Notes under the pieces: model-generated
Seen by the model: the letters and a program-made list of their open reading frames with translations, nothing else
The model's database searches: none
What the model was told of the DNA's origin: nothing
Position numbers and translations under genes: made by a program
Shown: piece after piece, positions 12,356 through 12,565 of the stretch
Layout of the letters: the number at the start of each line of letters is the position of its first letter
Position numbering within the stretch: position 1 is the first letter of the stretch
Origin: an uncultured Ruminococcus sp.
GTDB lineage: Bacteria; Bacillota; Clostridia; Oscillospirales; CAG-272
DNA length: 12,565 nt
Direction: 5' to 3'
Assembly: GCA_902778205.1 (NCBI GenBank)
Contig: CACYWX010000050.1
Location: 1 to 12,565, forward strand

Positions 12356-12565
12356 ATGAACGCGCGATTCTACGACCGGCTGTTCAACGCCGTAGCCCTG
12401 GCGGCGGTGGCCATGCTGACGGTTCCCCTGTTTCTGATCTTTCTCGGGGGGACCATTCCGTATTCCGGGCCGATCCTGTCCGCCTTCGCGATTCTGTCCG
12501 CCTGCACGGGCTACGGACTGCAGTGGGGATTTGCCCATCTGACGGGGAAGACCGCGTCCCGGGAC
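12356..12565 (+). CDS. Membrane protein of the MoxR/DUF58 operon, N-terminal part only
   Basis: An open frame starts with ATG at 12356, preceded by a strong GGAAGGAGGA, and runs to the window edge after 70 codons. Two hydrophobic segments are visible: about residues 12-32 (VALAAVAMLTVPLFLIFLGG) and about 38-56 (SGPILSAFAILSACTGYG). The N terminus (MNARFYDRL) is short and charged, as in a polytopic membrane protein. In MoxR/DUF58 operons the next gene is often a large membrane protein with a transglutaminase-like domain, or a small DUF4129-type protein. Position makes that plausible, but the visible part cannot decide it. Confidence 0.8.
   Translation, partial: MNARFYDRLFNAVALAAVAMLTVPLFLIFLGGTIPYSGPILSAFAILSACTGYGLQWGFAHLTGKTASRD

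Overview
The window comes from a bacterial chromosome that looks like a high-GC member of the Clostridia (Firmicutes). This is inferred from four near-consensus vegetative promoters (TTGACA/TTGACT/TTAACA, 17-nt spacer, TATAAT), strong GGAGG-type ribosome binding sites, a classic U-tract terminator, and gene families typical of anaerobic Firmicutes: a DUF3343 protein paired with an EF2568-type class V aminotransferase, and the MoxR/DUF58 pair. I see no rRNA, tRNA, CRISPR array, insertion sequence or phage gene.

Layout. (1) Positions 1-200, minus strand: the first 66 codons of a TRAM-domain protein, probably an RlmD/RumA-type 23S rRNA uracil methyltransferase, behind a perfect consensus promoter. 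(2) 365-1719, plus strand: a two-gene unit with overlapping stop and start, a DUF3343 putative Se/S carrier and a cysteine desulfurase-like PLP enzyme. (3) 1803-2129, plus strand: a 108-aa protein of unknown function, with its own promoter and strong terminator. (4) 2303-7433, minus strand: a tight three-gene operon, read from high to low coordinates. It encodes an ABC half-exporter, a small DUF1854 protein and a second ABC half-exporter. Both exporters carry an N-terminal PH-like region and a four-cysteine zinc ribbon ahead of the usual six membrane spans and ATPase. (5) 7434-7703: a divergent control region with a strong promoter for each direction, inverted repeats over both -35 boxes, and a long hairpin in the leader of the ABC operon. 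(6) 7704-12565, plus strand: a GH106-like glycoside hydrolase without signal peptide, then a MoxR AAA+ ATPase, a DUF58 protein and the start of a membrane protein.

How the genes may work together. The ABC/DUF1854 set probably forms one heterodimeric exporter with a cytoplasmic accessory protein; its substrate is unknown. MoxR, DUF58 and the following membrane protein form the common MoxR-type envelope or chaperone operon. The glycosidase-like gene is transcribed ahead of it from the shared divergent region. The most interesting part is the modular two-subunit ABC exporter with DUF1854 and its patterned control region. The domain families are known, but I know of no defined function for this combination in this type of organism.
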